From assembly GCF_013106755.1 (NCBI RefSeq), contig NZ_WHPF01000003.1, positions 124,001-188,000 of the forward strand: a DNA stretch of 64,000 nt, in the 5' to 3' direction. Source of the DNA: Limnovirga soli (GTDB taxonomy: Bacteria > Bacteroidota > Bacteroidia > Chitinophagales > Chitinophagaceae). The notes under the pieces are model-generated. The model had not been told where the DNA came from, searched no databases, and worked only from the letters and a program-made list of their open reading frames with translations. Shown one piece after another: positions 37,789 through 47,225 of the stretch (position 1 is its first letter; every line of letters begins with the position of its first letter). A program made the translations under genes and the position numbers.

Positions 37789-39531
37789 TTACAGGTTCGA
37801 TTGTAAATCTAGACCATGCGCTTTTGCAGTGGCAATGGCGGTTTCGTAGCCCGCATCGGCATGGCGAATAACACCCATGCCAGGATCGTTTCGCAAAACA
37901 CGTTTTAAACGTTGTGCTGCATCTTCGGTACCATCGGCAACAATTACCATACCTGCATGAATGCTATAACCCATACCCACGCCACCACCATGGTGCAGAC
38001 TTACCCAGCTGGCACCACCTGCGGTATTTACCAGTGCATTCAATATTGGCCAATCGGCAACGGCATCACTGCCATCCATCATTGCTTCGGTTTCACGGTT
38101 GGGACTGGCCACACTGCCGGTGTCAAGATGGTCGCGGCCAATAACAATGGGGGCTTTTACCTTGCCGGTGCGTACCAGTTCGTTAAACGCCATGCCTGCC
38201 AGTTCACGTTCGCCTTGCCCCAGCCAGCAAATGCGTGCAGGCAAACCCTGAAATGCAATTTTTTCCTGCGCCATTTTCATCCAACGCAACATGCCTGTAT
38301 TGTGAGGAAACATATTCATAATCAGTTCATCGGTAACGGCAATATCTGCAGGGTCGCCACTTAAAGCTGCCCAGCGAAAGGGGCCTTTACCCTCACAAAA
38401 AAGTGGGCGAATATAGGCAGGCACAAAACCAGGAAAATTAAAGCAGCGATTTAATTCAAAATCATTTGCGCCAGATAAAGCATCTACCGTATTTTGTGGT
38501 TGGGCTATATTTTTTTCTTCATATTCCTGCGCTCTTGCCCTTATATTATTACCATAATCGAATGTAATGGCGCCTTTATCCATCAGCTGCAACATTAGTT
38601 GTACATGCAGGTACATGCTTTGGTAACTAAGTTGAGTATATTCCTCCGGATTGGATTGGCGAAGCGCATTCGCTGTTTCGTTATTAAGTGTATGCGGTAT
38701 ATAACCAATAAGCGGGTCATGCGCACTGGTTTGATCGGTAAGTGTATCGGGTATAATATTTCTTTCAATCAGTCTTTGTAATAAAGCCACTGCATTGCAC
38801 AATACACCAATACTTTTGGCTGCGCCTGCTGTTTTATAAGTTAGGGCGGCATCTATGGCTGCATCAATACTCGTATATTTTTCATCCAGGTATTTTGTTT
38901 CCAGTCGCTTATCAATACGCCATTCTTCTACCTCGGCAATTAGGGCTACACCTTCGTTCATAGTAATGGCAAGTGGTTGAGCGCCACCCATACCACCAAG
39001 ACCGGCAGTTACATTTAATGTGCCTTTTAAAGTGCCGCCAAAATGTTTGTTCGCCGCAGCTGCATAGGTTTCATAGGTGCCTTGTACAATACCCTGGCTG
39101 CCAATATAAATCCAGCTGCCTGCCGTCATTTGTCCATACATCATCAGGCCTTTTTTTTCCAGTTCATCAAAGTGTTTCCAGTTGGCCCAATTGGGTACCA
39201 GCTGGCTATTGGAAATAAGTACCCTGGGCGCATCCTTATGGGTTTTTAAAATGCCTACAGGCTTGCCGCTTTGTATTAGCAGCGATTCATCATTTTCCAA
39301 TACTTTAAGCGCATGAATAATATTATCCAGTGCTTCAAAATTGCGGGCTGCTTTACCACGCCCGCCATACACTATCAGGTCGTTGGGCCGCTCGGCAACT
39401 TCAGGGTCAAGGTTGTTAAGCAGCATACGTAAAGCCGCCTCCTGAATCCATCCTTTGCAATTAAGTGCTGCGCCGGTTGGCGTTTTGTATTTTATAGCAT
39501 CGTAGCGTTGTGGTGAAGTTTTCATATCCAT
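37789..39531 (-). CDS. hutU: Urocanate hydratase
   Basis: Second step of histidine degradation: urocanate to imidazolonepropionate, NAD-dependent. 580 residues (start may be the second Met at 39525). Motifs include [36 protein letters not shown], the glycine-rich [36 protein letters not shown] and [20 protein letters not shown]. hutH lies 1.2 kb upstream on the same strand, with a lipoprotein gene between; hutI and hutG are not in the window. Confidence 0.97.
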   Translation of the reverse strand: MDMKTSPQRYDAIKYKTPTGAALNCKGWIQEAALRMLLNNLDPEVAERPNDLIVYGGRGKAARNFEALDNIIHALKVLENDESLLIQSGKPVGILKTHKDAPRVLISNSQLVPNWANWKHFDELEKKGLMMYGQMTAGSWIYIGSQGIVQGTYETYAAAANKHFGGTLKGTLNVTAGLGGMGGAQPLAITMNEGVALIAEVEEWRIDKRLETKYLDEKYTSIDAAIDAALTYKTAGAAKSIGVLCNAVALLQRLIERNIIPDTLTDQTSAHDPLIGYIPHTLNNETANALRQSNPEEYTQLSYQSMYLHVQLMLQLMDKGAITFDYGNNIRARAQEYEEKNIAQPQNTVDALSGANDFELNRCFNFPGFVPAYIRPLFCEGKGPFRWAALSGDPADIAVTDELIMNMFPHNTGMLRWMKMAQEKIAFQGLPARICWLGQGERELAGMAFNELVRTGKVKAPIVIGRDHLDTGSVASPNRETEAMMDGSDAVADWPILNALVNTAGGASWVSLHHGGGVGMGYSIHAGMVIVADGTEDAAQRLKRVLRNDPGMGVIRHADAGYETAIATAKAHGLDLQSNL

Positions 39532-39602
39532 TAATTTTAAACAATTGTTATGTAAAATTTTATATGTTTTGTACCTGGCTGTTTAATGGCTATTTAGCTT
39601 TT

Positions 39603-39622
39603 CTTGCGTCGCACTCTTGTGC
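39603..39622 (+). repeat. Interspersed type I core repeat
   Basis: CTTGCGTCGCACTCTTGTGC, with TACCTGGC about 30 bp upstream and TTCAGC downstream. It lies between the lipoprotein gene and hutU, both minus-strand. Confidence 0.87.
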
Positions 39623-39663
39623 TGCAGTAATTTTATTCAGCTAAACAGTGTGTACGCACAGGG

Positions 39664-40575
39664 TTAATATTTTATTTCACGTTCGGTTATTGTATAGTCT
39701 GGTGTTTGTTTGGTAAGTACTGTATTGTAACGGTTTTGTGTTTCTTGCCTTTCCAATCTTTTTATCCAATTGGCTTTTGCATCGTAGATATAGGTAAACC
39801 TGATGTTTTGCAGGGTATCACCCTGTGCATTGATTTTTAGATAGGAAACAGGATCACCTTGCGTATTATTTACAAAAAATTCCCGTTGTATTATAGCACC
39901 TTGTTGCCTTAAAATAATGCTATCTAAAAAGCCATTTGTATTATAGAAATAATGCGCCAACCTTGGGGTATCGTTAATAGAAGAATACAGCGCTTTTTGT
40001 AGTTTGTCTCCTTCATAATACAACAATTCCCTGCTGGTGGCATTTTTATACAAAACCGTATCTTTTATTTCTTCTATGGTAATAATTTTGCCATTATTGC
40101 CAAATGTTTTTAGTCTGTAGCTATTGCCATTTTGGGGTGAAAATGTTTCTTCAAAGAATGAGGAGTCGGAGATGGGTTTCGACACAATTTTGCCTGCATC
40201 TTCTTTGGTATGCTGGGCATCGTTATTGGTATAGGAACGGCTTTGGTACCCATTGATGCCTAATTGCATTTCGGTTCTTATCCAAAATTCATTGCTGATA
40301 AAATATTCCCGGTACATAAGATTGCCTGCCGCGTCAAAACGCCAGGTATTAATACTGTTTAATGTTCCCTTTGCATTGATGGAAGTATCGGTAAGATTGG
40401 TAAACAAACTTTCTTTTATTTCTTTTGGCGAAGCTTTTAAAGGAGCCATATTTATGTCGCCGGGAATTTTCCATTTGTCGTGGTTATAGTAAGCTGTTTG
40501 TTTGGTGGTACATGAGGTAACAATTGCACCAATAATTGCCAGCGGGTATAAAATATTTTTTAGATTTTGTGTCAT
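39664..40575 (-). CDS. Lipoprotein with RHS/YD-like beta repeats, unknown function
   Basis: Start chosen at 40575 (MTQNLKNILYPLAIIGAIVT then SC), which puts the lipobox cysteine near residue 22. The 303 residues are mostly short beta-strands of the type 'WRFDAAGNLMYREYF', 'FYNTNGFLDSIILRQ', 'LKINAQGDTLQNIRFTYIYD' and 'DAKANWIKRLERQE'. This resembles antitoxin/RHS-like YD repeats or DUF4595-type cell-surface proteins. No enzyme motif seen. It sits between hutH and hutU on the same strand but no functional link is evident. Confidence 0.72.
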   Translation of the reverse strand: MTQNLKNILYPLAIIGAIVTSCTTKQTAYYNHDKWKIPGDINMAPLKASPKEIKESLFTNLTDTSINAKGTLNSINTWRFDAAGNLMYREYFISNEFWIRTEMQLGINGYQSRSYTNNDAQHTKEDAGKIVSKPISDSSFFEETFSPQNGNSYRLKTFGNNGKIITIEEIKDTVLYKNATSRELLYYEGDKLQKALYSSINDTPRLAHYFYNTNGFLDSIILRQQGAIIQREFFVNNTQGDPVSYLKINAQGDTLQNIRFTYIYDAKANWIKRLERQETQNRYNTVLTKQTPDYTITEREIKY

Positions 40576-40635
40576 TTGATTTGGATACAAAAATTTGTGT
40601 TTTATATAATGGTATTTGCTGCCATAATTGTTGCA

Positions 40636-40655
40636 GTACAAGTGTGCGACGCAAG
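40636..40655 (-). repeat. Interspersed type I core repeat
   Basis: GTACAAGTGTGCGACGCAAG then TAAAGCTGC, with TGCCTGGCTAATAAA 25 bp on. Confidence 0.88.
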
Positions 40656-40702
40656 TAAAGCTGCTGTTTGTATTACTGCCTGGCTAATAAATGTCTTTAA
40701 GA

Positions 40703-42205
40703 TTAAACCGATTCAATTTTCCAATTCCTGATAAAAGCTACTGCTTTTATCATATCGTCGTGTAAAACACGGTCTTTCTCATTAAAGCTGATTTGTGCTC
40801 TAAACGCAGCAACCATATTTTCTATAACAGGAGAACTGGTAAGCGGTCTTCTAAAATCCAGTGCTTGTGCGGCGCTCAACAATTCTATGGCCAATACACG
40901 TTCTACATTGTTTATTACCCGCAAACATTTGGTGGCTGCATTGGCGCCCATACTTACATGATCTTCCTGGTTATTACTGGACGAAATAGAATCTACGCTG
41001 GCGGGTGTACACAATTGTTTGTTCTCGCTTACAATACCGGCAGCGGTGTACTGTGGAATCATAAAGCCACTGTTTAACCCCGCATCTTTCACCAGAAATA
41101 ATGGTAAACCCCGCTGTCCGCTGATTAACTGATAGGTTCTGCGTTCACTGATATTTGCCAGCTCACTCATGGCTATTGCCAGAAAATCGAGGTGCAGGGC
41201 CAAGGGCTGGCCATGAAAATTGCCCCCACTTACAATCAGGTCTTCATCGGGGAAGATATTGGGATTATCTGTAACGGAATTTATCTCGGTTAAAAATACA
41301 TCGAGTACATTATTAAATACATCTTTGGTAGCGCCATGCACTTGAGGTACACAACGGAAAGAATAGGGATCTTGTACCTGTGCTTTTTGCTGTAGGGCAA
41401 TTTTACTACCCTTTAGGTATTCACGCAAAATGGTAGCCGTTTCAATTTGGCCTTTATGTGCACGAATGGCATGTATGGAAGGATGCAGTGGTTCGGTGAT
41501 ACAATCGAAAGCATCAAAAGAAGTGGCGCAAATAAGGTTGGCCATATTAATCAGGTGTTCTGATTTTTGCAGGCAGTACATGCCATAGGCGCTCATAAAC
41601 TGGGTGCCGTTAATGAGTGCCAGCCCTTCTTTGCTTTGCAGCGCAATAGGTTGCCACTCCAGCTCAGCCAATACTTCTGCAGAAGGGCGTTTTTGGCCTT
41701 TATAATATACTTCTCCCAATCCGATTAAAGGCAGGCTTAGGTGACTAAGTGGTGCCAGGTCTCCGGATGCGCCTAAAGAGCCCTGGGTATAAATTACAGG
41801 TAAAATATCCTGATTATACATTTCCATCAATCGTTTAACGGTATCAATTTGTACACCGCTATGGCCGTAGCTAAGGCTTTTAATCTTAAGCATTAGCATC
41901 AGTTTTACAATATCTGCTGGTACTTCATCACCCATTCCACAGGCGTGAGAAGTAAGTAGGTTGTATTGTAGTTGTTCTATCTGTGTTTTGTCAATTTTTA
42001 CATTTTGCAAAAAGCCAAATCCGGTATTGATGCCATAAAAAAGATCATCGGAAGCATCCACTTTTTGATTAAGGTATTGGCGGCATTTTTCAATGCGTTC
42101 ATGGGCATCAAAAGTTATGCTAACCAGCTGGTGGTGCTCCAGCAAATTTTTTACCTGCTGAAAATGCAGCCAGTTACGGTCTAATGGCAAATAGTTATAA
42201 CTCAT
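40703..42205 (-). CDS. hutH: Histidine ammonia-lyase
   Basis: First step of histidine catabolism: L-histidine to urocanate plus ammonia. The start is placed at the ATG 42205 (MSYNYLPLDRNWLHFQQ); the frame is open a little further to a TTG. 500 residues. The self-made MIO cofactor comes from Ala146-Ser147-Gly148 in YTQGSLGASGDLAPLSHL. Also YGINTGFGFLQN and DPYSFRCVPQVHGA. The MarR gene ends 12 bp upstream, so the two form one unit. Confidence 0.97.
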   Translation of the reverse strand: MSYNYLPLDRNWLHFQQVKNLLEHHQLVSITFDAHERIEKCRQYLNQKVDASDDLFYGINTGFGFLQNVKIDKTQIEQLQYNLLTSHACGMGDEVPADIVKLMLMLKIKSLSYGHSGVQIDTVKRLMEMYNQDILPVIYTQGSLGASGDLAPLSHLSLPLIGLGEVYYKGQKRPSAEVLAELEWQPIALQSKEGLALINGTQFMSAYGMYCLQKSEHLINMANLICATSFDAFDCITEPLHPSIHAIRAHKGQIETATILREYLKGSKIALQQKAQVQDPYSFRCVPQVHGATKDVFNNVLDVFLTEINSVTDNPNIFPDEDLIVSGGNFHGQPLALHLDFLAIAMSELANISERRTYQLISGQRGLPLFLVKDAGLNSGFMIPQYTAAGIVSENKQLCTPASVDSISSSNNQEDHVSMGANAATKCLRVINNVERVLAIELLSAAQALDFRRPLTSSPVIENMVAAFRAQISFNEKDRVLHDDMIKAVAFIRNWKIESV

Positions 42206-42217
42206 ATTATGCAAGCT

Positions 42218-42700
42218 TTATGGTAATATTTTTTCTACCCTGTTTAGTAAACTATTGTTGGCAAGGTTATTTTCCATGGCGGTTAGGGCTTCCAGCACTT
42301 GTTTACTTTGGGGGCTTTCGTTAGCCAGTTGCAGCATGGCTTGTTGCAGGGCGGTCCATACCGGTTCTATTTTCTGTTGAAGTTTGTTGCCTTTAGCGGT
42401 AAATGTTACCACTTTATGGCGGGCATCGGTTTTGGAGACAACCGATTTGATACATCCCTTCTCCTGTAAGCTGCTAACCATTTGGCTGGCGGCAGAATGT
42501 GATACTCCCAATTGATTGGAAATGAAACGGATAGAGACCTGCTCGTTTCTTGATAAGAGATAAAATACCGGAAACCAGGAAGCGTCAAAAGCAATATTGT
42601 GCTTTTTATAGATGGCGTTAACATCGCTCAAAAACAATTCGCTTAACCTTTTTAGCCGGCTGCCAAATACCAGAAAGCCGAGATCCTGATAAAAGTTCAT
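42218..42700 (-). CDS. MarR family transcriptional regulator
   Basis: Winged-helix regulator of 160 residues. The recognition region is QVSIRFISNQLGVSHSAASQMVSSLQEKGCI, and the wing region KSVVSKTDARHKVVTFTAKG has the conserved D-x-R (DAR). It lies directly before hutH and is co-transcribed with it, so it may control histidine breakdown; HutC, a GntR-type protein, does that job in proteobacteria. The ligand is not predictable. Confidence 0.9.
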   Translation of the reverse strand: MNFYQDLGFLVFGSRLKRLSELFLSDVNAIYKKHNIAFDASWFPVFYLLSRNEQVSIRFISNQLGVSHSAASQMVSSLQEKGCIKSVVSKTDARHKVVTFTAKGNKLQQKIEPVWTALQQAMLQLANESPQSKQVLEALTAMENNLANNSLLNRVEKILP

Positions 42701-42825
42701 AAAAAATGTATAAGTGCTTATATAATTTCAAAGATAATGGTAATTGGCAAATTGTCAAACAGTTTGTAATAAAAGTAATTGGCAGCATGGTTATTGCTGT
42801 TTAATGGCTGAAAATATATCTACAC

Positions 42826-42845
42826 GTACAAGAGTGCGACGCAAG
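42826..42845 (-). repeat. Interspersed type I core repeat
   Basis: GTACAAGAGTGCGACGCAAG followed by CGGGCTGAAGC, with TGCCTGGATAA about 25 bp on. Between divergent MarR and ndh genes. Confidence 0.86.
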
Positions 42846-42920
42846 CGGGCTGAAGCAAGCACAATTGCCTGGATAAAAAGTATATTTTATAAAACTTTCA
42901 ATAATTTCTGAAAATTGTAT

Positions 42921-42928
42921 TATTTTTG
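42921..42928 (+). promoter_or_regulatory. -7 element of ndh promoter
   Basis: TATTTTTG fits TAnnTTTG, 17 bp before the ATG. A spaced TTG is not obvious. Confidence 0.4.
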
Positions 42929-42945
42929 TGCTATAAATAACTCAT

Positions 42946-44214
42946 ATGAACATCATCATCATTGGCGGTGGGTTTGCAGGTTTGCAACTGGCCCACAGTC
43001 TTAACAATAAAAAGGGTATAGACGTATTGTTGATTGACCGTAATAATTATCATCAGTTTCAGCCACTATTTTACCAGGTAGCCACGGCAGGGTTGGATGC
43101 AAGCAATATTTCTTTCCCGTTGCGCAAGGTTTTTCACAACAGTAAAAATATCAGATTTAGAATGGCGATGGTAAAAAGTATTGATACGTCGCAGCACAAT
43201 GTTTTAACAGATATTGGTGCGTTTTTTTATGACCGTTTGGTAATAGCAACCGGTGCAGATACCAATTTTTTTGGCAATACTGTTTTGCAACAGCATGCTT
43301 TTCCTATGAAGTCTACTACCGAAGCTTTGCAATTGCGGCATAAACTGATAGAAAATTTTGAAGAAGCATTGCAGATAAAGGAATTGGATGCCCGCCAGCC
43401 ATATATGAATATTGTGGTGGTGGGTGGCGGACCAACCGGTGTGGAAGTAAGTGGAGCCCTGGCAGAAATGAGCAACAATGTATTGCCCAAAGATTACCCG
43501 GAACTTGATTTTAGTACCATGCATATTTATCTGGTAGAAGGCAGTGGCAAAACGCTGGCCGCCATGAGTGAAAAAAGCTCGGCCGAAAGTAGCAAATACC
43601 TGCGGCAATTGGGTGTAACCGTATTAACCAATACAGTGGTTAAAAACTTTGATGGTAATTTGGTAACACTTTCTAATGGAGAACTTATTAATTCAAAAAT
43701 AGTTATTTGGGCTGCCGGTATAAAGGGTAATGTGCCCGAAGGCATTGATGCATCGCTGATTGCACGTGGTAACAGGATAATGGTTAACCGTATTAATAAA
43801 GTACAAAATACGGCTGATGTATATGCGCTGGGTGATATTGCTTATATGGAAACGCCACTATACCCACACGGGCACCCGCAGGTGGCAAATGTAGCTATTA
43901 ACCAGGCGAAGGTGTTGGCTGCTAATTTTATACAACAGCAGAAAGGCAATGCCGTTGAAAAGGAATTTGAATATGCAGATAAAGGCAGTATGGCCACAGT
44001 TGGCCGGCACCTGGCGGTGGTTGACATTCCATCCCTTAAACTACATTTTGGTGGCTTTTTGGCCTGGCTGGTGTGGATGTTTCTGCACCTGATGCTTATT
44101 TTGGGTGTAAAAAACAGGTTGCAGATTTTTATTAACTGGATGTATAAATATTTCACCTACGATCAAAGTTTGCGACTGCTATTTAAGAACTCCTACAGGG
44201 TAACCAAAGACTAA
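42946..44214 (+). CDS. ndh: Type II NADH dehydrogenase (NDH-2)
   Basis: Single-subunit, non-proton-pumping NADH:quinone oxidoreductase at the inner membrane. 422 residues. FAD motif IIIGGGFAGLQLAH (glycines 7, 8, 9, 12), YHQFQPLFYQVATAGLD as in NDH-2, the NADH-binding motif IVVVGGGPTGVEVSGALAE, the second FAD contact ADVYALGDIA, and a C-terminal amphipathic/hydrophobic anchor (GGFLAWLVWMFLHLMLILGV). Single gene. Confidence 0.93.
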   Translation: MNIIIIGGGFAGLQLAHSLNNKKGIDVLLIDRNNYHQFQPLFYQVATAGLDASNISFPLRKVFHNSKNIRFRMAMVKSIDTSQHNVLTDIGAFFYDRLVIATGADTNFFGNTVLQQHAFPMKSTTEALQLRHKLIENFEEALQIKELDARQPYMNIVVVGGGPTGVEVSGALAEMSNNVLPKDYPELDFSTMHIYLVEGSGKTLAAMSEKSSAESSKYLRQLGVTVLTNTVVKNFDGNLVTLSNGELINSKIVIWAAGIKGNVPEGIDASLIARGNRIMVNRINKVQNTADVYALGDIAYMETPLYPHGHPQVANVAINQAKVLAANFIQQQKGNAVEKEFEYADKGSMATVGRHLAVVDIPSLKLHFGGFLAWLVWMFLHLMLILGVKNRLQIFINWMYKYFTYDQSLRLLFKNSYRVTKD

Positions 44215-44257
44215 GTGATTATTTGGTAGCCGGCTTAACATCAATAATCTGGCTTTA

Positions 44258-44281
44258 CTTGCCACGCTCGGTTCAGGGTTC
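44258..44281 (+). repeat. Interspersed type II core repeat
   Basis: CTTGCCACGCTCGGTTC then AGGGTTC, preceded by GGCTTTA. GTAGCCGGC lies about 30 bp upstream and AAAGCCGGATAAAT about 25 bp downstream, the same outer frame as type I copies. The only type II core without a partner. Confidence 0.8.
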
Positions 44282-44362
44282 TGTTGGTATGGCAGCAAAG
44301 CCGGATAAATAAAAGCTGAAATGAGCATAATTTTATAATTCTAATTAACTCAACAATATTAG

Positions 44363-44695
44363 ATGAAAGCATATCAGGTTTCTATTAATGAAGCAATAGC
44401 TGCTTTGGCAACAAATACTGCTGTACCATTTACAGTGCTGCTACAACATGGCAGCCTTCAGGTAGAGTATTTTAAACCCGATACCATTGATACGCAAACC
44501 CCACACAAACAGGATGAATTATATATTGTAGCCAGTGGTAGCGGCACTTTTAACCGAGATGGTGTTAGAACCGTTTTTACTGCCGGTGAGGTTATTTTTG
44601 TGCCCGCAGGCATGGAGCACCGGTTCGAAAATTTTTCGACTGATTTTGCTACCTGGGTAATATTTTATGGTCCGCAAGGTGGTGAAACAGCGTAG
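44363..44695 (+). CDS. Small cupin-domain protein
   Basis: 110-residue single cupin beta-barrel. Cupin motif 1 appears as TPHKQDELYIVASGSGTFNR and motif 2 as GEVIFVPAGMEHRFENFS, with candidate metal ligands His, Glu and His in the usual places. Function unknown; small cupins may act as isomerases, dioxygenases or binding proteins. Its stop is 3 bp from the convergent sirtuin gene stop. Confidence 0.88.
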   Translation: MKAYQVSINEAIAALATNTAVPFTVLLQHGSLQVEYFKPDTIDTQTPHKQDELYIVASGSGTFNRDGVRTVFTAGEVIFVPAGMEHRFENFSTDFATWVIFYGPQGGETA

Positions 44696-44698
44696 TAA

Positions 44699-45391
44699 TT
44701 ATAACATGTTATCCAGTAATTGCTGCAGCTGTTGTACCCCCTTGGTGGCAGGCAATTCAATCGCTGTAATTTGACCACCTGAGGAAAGATAGGGTATATG
44801 TTTATCGATGATAAATTTGGGAATACCATAGGGCGCATAATTTACCAATCCTGCCGCCGGATATACTACCAGCGAAGTGCCCACCACCACAAAAATATCT
44901 GCGCCGGCTACTATGTTAGCGGCGGGTGCTATCATGGGTACCGCTTCTTCAAACCAAACAATATGTGGGCGTAATTGAGCGCCATCTTCGGCTGTATCGC
45001 CTAAAGCAATATCTGTGGTGATGGGATAAATGAGTTCCTCGTTTTTTTCGCTGCGCATTTTAAATATTTCACCATGTAAATGCAATACATGGGTGCTGCC
45101 GGCACGTTCGTGCAGGTCGTCAATATTTTGCGTAATAATGTGCACGTCAAAATTTGTTTGTAGCTGCGCAAGGCCCAGGTGTGCAGCATTTGGTTGGGCT
45201 TTGGCCACATCTCTGCGTCGCATATTATAAAAGTCTAACACCAGTTGCGGGTCTTTTCTCCAGGCCCTTGGGGTAGCTACATCTTCAATGTTATATCCGT
45301 TCCATAATCCATCACTGTCGCGAAAGGTTTTTATACCACTTTCTGCACTAATACCGGCACCGGTTAACACTACTAATTTTTTCTTTGCCAT
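44699..45391 (-). CDS. Sir2-type NAD-dependent deacylase without zinc cysteines
   Basis: Removes acyl groups from lysines using NAD+. 230 residues. The NAD motif GAGISAESGIKTFR is near 10-23, TQNIDDLHERAG holds the Asn-Asp pair, the catalytic His is in LHLHGE, and HIVWFEEAVPM and VVGTSLVVYPAAGL follow. The four zinc-binding cysteines normally found after the catalytic His are absent: the stretch reads FKMRSEKNEELIYPITTD. This matches a compact CobB-like subtype I associate with Bacteroidota, so it is probably functional. Confidence 0.92.
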   Translation of the reverse strand: MAKKKLVVLTGAGISAESGIKTFRDSDGLWNGYNIEDVATPRAWRKDPQLVLDFYNMRRRDVAKAQPNAAHLGLAQLQTNFDVHIITQNIDDLHERAGSTHVLHLHGEIFKMRSEKNEELIYPITTDIALGDTAEDGAQLRPHIVWFEEAVPMIAPAANIVAGADIFVVVGTSLVVYPAAGLVNYAPYGIPKFIIDKHIPYLSSGGQITAIELPATKGVQQLQQLLDNML

Positions 45392-45440
45392 CGTTCAAAA
45401 TTACAACAGCATTTTTGGTTTGAACCATTAACTAAATATA

Positions 45441-45481
45441 AAACACCCGGCCATTTTGTTGTTATAGCCAGGTGTTTTTTT
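45441..45481. terminator. Possible terminator
   Basis: AACACC and GGTGTT arms with partly paired CGGC/GCCA inside a long loop, then a T-run. Located upstream of the sirtuin gene; best read as plus-strand or structural. Confidence 0.45.
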
Positions 45482-45501
45482 GTTGCATAGCATTACCAGC
45501 C

Positions 45502-45521
45502 GTACAAGAGTGCGACGCAAG
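45502..45521 (-). repeat. Interspersed type I core repeat
   Basis: GTACAAGAGTGCGACGCAAG followed by CACAGC, with GTCGCCTGGTAAC about 25 bp on. Confidence 0.87.
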
Positions 45522-45571
45522 CACAGCTTATATTATGATCTGTCGCCTGGTAACAAAAAATTACAAAAATA

Positions 45572-46486
45572 CTATACGGTGGTTTGTGGTATTTTGGTAA
45601 TTGACTTTTGTTGCTTTCTTTTTTTAAGGTACATAAAAAGCAGTATGGCAATAATTACCAACGGCCATAAAGTAATGATGCCTAAAAATAAGCCGCTGAT
45701 AATACCTGCACCACTTTGAAATGCAGCAAGTATTCTTTTGAAAAATGGTGGTTCACTATTGTATCCATCCGCACCGTTGAGGTATTGAAAGTATTTTACC
45801 TGAATAGTACTGTAAGCGGACTGATGCGAGAGGTATTTTACCCGGCCTTCGGCCGCTTCTATATCTTCCTGAATGGTGTTTACCTGCGATTCTACTTCCA
45901 AAATATCTTTGATGGTATGTGCCTGATTTAACAAAACCAGGTAGCGGTCTCGTACTTGCTTCTTTGCCTCCATTCGGGCTTTTGTGTCTACCATTTCGGC
46001 GGTTACATCTTCTGCTGTTACATTTTTTTGCAGCAGCTTTACCCCTTCTGCAGGAAGTGAGTTGAGCAAATCGTCAAATTTATTTACGGGCACTTTTATG
46101 GTAACATCATTGCTTACCTGATAATCTGATTCTTCCTGGTGTTCGCCTGCAATATAGGCCCCATAAGCATTTAGCTTATTGTGTAAAAGTGTATTGTAGT
46201 TGGCATAGTCTTTCAGTTCCAGCGTAACATTGGCTGTTTTGATGATCTTTTTATCCCAGTCGGGGTTTAGCGGTGGCTGACCGTTATTCATTACCAATGA
46301 TTGTGGGCTCCCAGTACTATCGGTAGTAGCGGTTTCTGATGCAGCCATATTGGGTGTGGCTTTGTTTTGTATATCCGCTAAAGTGATGTCAGCAACTTGC
46401 ATTTCAGCTGATTCTTTTTCATTTCCGTTTTGGCAAGCGCTTATCAGTACAGCTATTATAGCTGCATAAAAAAATTGCATTTTCAT
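45572..46486 (-). CDS. DUF4349 membrane lipoprotein
   Basis: 304 residues with a lipoprotein signal (VLISAC, Cys near 18). The central DUF4349 region (about 90-240) has TANVTLELKDYANYNTLLHN, an alpha-helical coiled coil (VESQVNTIQEDIEAAEGRVK) and STIQVKYFQ. The C-terminal transmembrane segment (ITLWPLVIIAILLFMYLKKR) is at about 265-288 with a basic tail. Function unknown. Confidence 0.88.
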   Translation of the reverse strand: MKMQFFYAAIIAVLISACQNGNEKESAEMQVADITLADIQNKATPNMAASETATTDSTGSPQSLVMNNGQPPLNPDWDKKIIKTANVTLELKDYANYNTLLHNKLNAYGAYIAGEHQEESDYQVSNDVTIKVPVNKFDDLLNSLPAEGVKLLQKNVTAEDVTAEMVDTKARMEAKKQVRDRYLVLLNQAHTIKDILEVESQVNTIQEDIEAAEGRVKYLSHQSAYSTIQVKYFQYLNGADGYNSEPPFFKRILAAFQSGAGIISGLFLGIITLWPLVIIAILLFMYLKKRKQQKSITKIPQTTV

Positions 46487-46563
46487 ATATGGCTTATTTG
46501 GTGGTTTGTTAAAGATGCTGCGAAGTAAAAATTACATAAGGCAGCAATCGTTATGGCAAAATT

Positions 46564-46998
46564 TTATTGTTTTATAAGGGTGTAAGTAATACTATCTTTT
46601 GCGGTATATAATTGTACAGCTGTATCGCTCCATTGTTTAATACTATATGGTGTATACAAAGAATCTTCTTTGATAAAAATGGTTTGTTTGGCTGTATCTA
46701 CATAGTATATTCCCTTGTTATAAATACTGTCGTTTTTACTGCTAATGGTAAACGTGCTATCTATATTAAAGCTAATGGAAACAGGCAACGTATCATTGTT
46801 GGAAAATGCTGCAGCCAGCATGGGTGTTGTGTTTCGGGCATTTGCGCTACTATCTGCCATTGATTTTATTTGCCAGGTACCATTGATCGTGTGTGTATTG
46901 GCAATGGACTTAGGTTTGTTGCCAAATAACCATTCACAAGAGGCCAAAGCGATGCAGGCAACTGCAATAATAATTGCAGCAGGAATGAAAGTTTTCAT
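46564..46998 (-). CDS. Small lipoprotein, lipocalin-like
   Basis: 144 residues. Lipobox LASC with Cys near 21. The rest is beta-rich: INGTWQIKSMADSS, SISFNIDSTFTIS, KGIYYVDTAKQTIFI and QLYTAKDSITYTLIKQ. This resembles the lipocalin-like DUF4488/DUF5004-type folds of Bacteroidota; not proven. It lies 77 bp upstream of the DUF4349 gene on the same strand, so the two may be one unit. Confidence 0.75.
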   Translation of the reverse strand: MKTFIPAAIIIAVACIALASCEWLFGNKPKSIANTHTINGTWQIKSMADSSANARNTTPMLAAAFSNNDTLPVSISFNIDSTFTISSKNDSIYNKGIYYVDTAKQTIFIKEDSLYTPYSIKQWSDTAVQLYTAKDSITYTLIKQ

Positions 46999-47101
46999 TG
47001 TTGTAATTTTTTTTGTGAAGAATGTAAAATGTGCAGGCCTGCATTATTTATACCTGCAACACAAATTTGTAACCACCTGCATGCGTTAAAAGAAAGCAAA
47101 T

Positions 47102-47132
47102 AAAAAAACCTCCATTATTGGTGGAGGTTTTT
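47102..47132. terminator. Bidirectional-looking terminator
   Basis: AAAAACCTCC-ATTATTGGT-GGAGGTTTTT. It lies between the start of the small lipoprotein gene and the EVE gene, where it ends minus-strand transcription from EVE. Confidence 0.85.
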
Positions 47133-47172
47133 AGTATCATGTACCCGGCAGTAGAATAGCTATGATGCATCC

Positions 47173-47192
47173 GTTGCGTCGCACTCTTGTGC
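47173..47192 (+). repeat. Interspersed type I core repeat
   Basis: GTTGCGTCGCACTCTTGTGC preceded by GATGCATCC, with ACCCGGCAG about 28 bp upstream and ATGCAGC 20 bp downstream. Confidence 0.88.
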
Positions 47193-47225
47193 GGTGGGTA
47201 ATGCTATGCAGCATACCACTGAATT

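Noticed and set aside
37912-38364. 150-codon frame inside hutU on the plus strand
   Set aside because: hutU is intact and strongly conserved; the opposite frame is a His/Cys-rich shadow without signal or start context.
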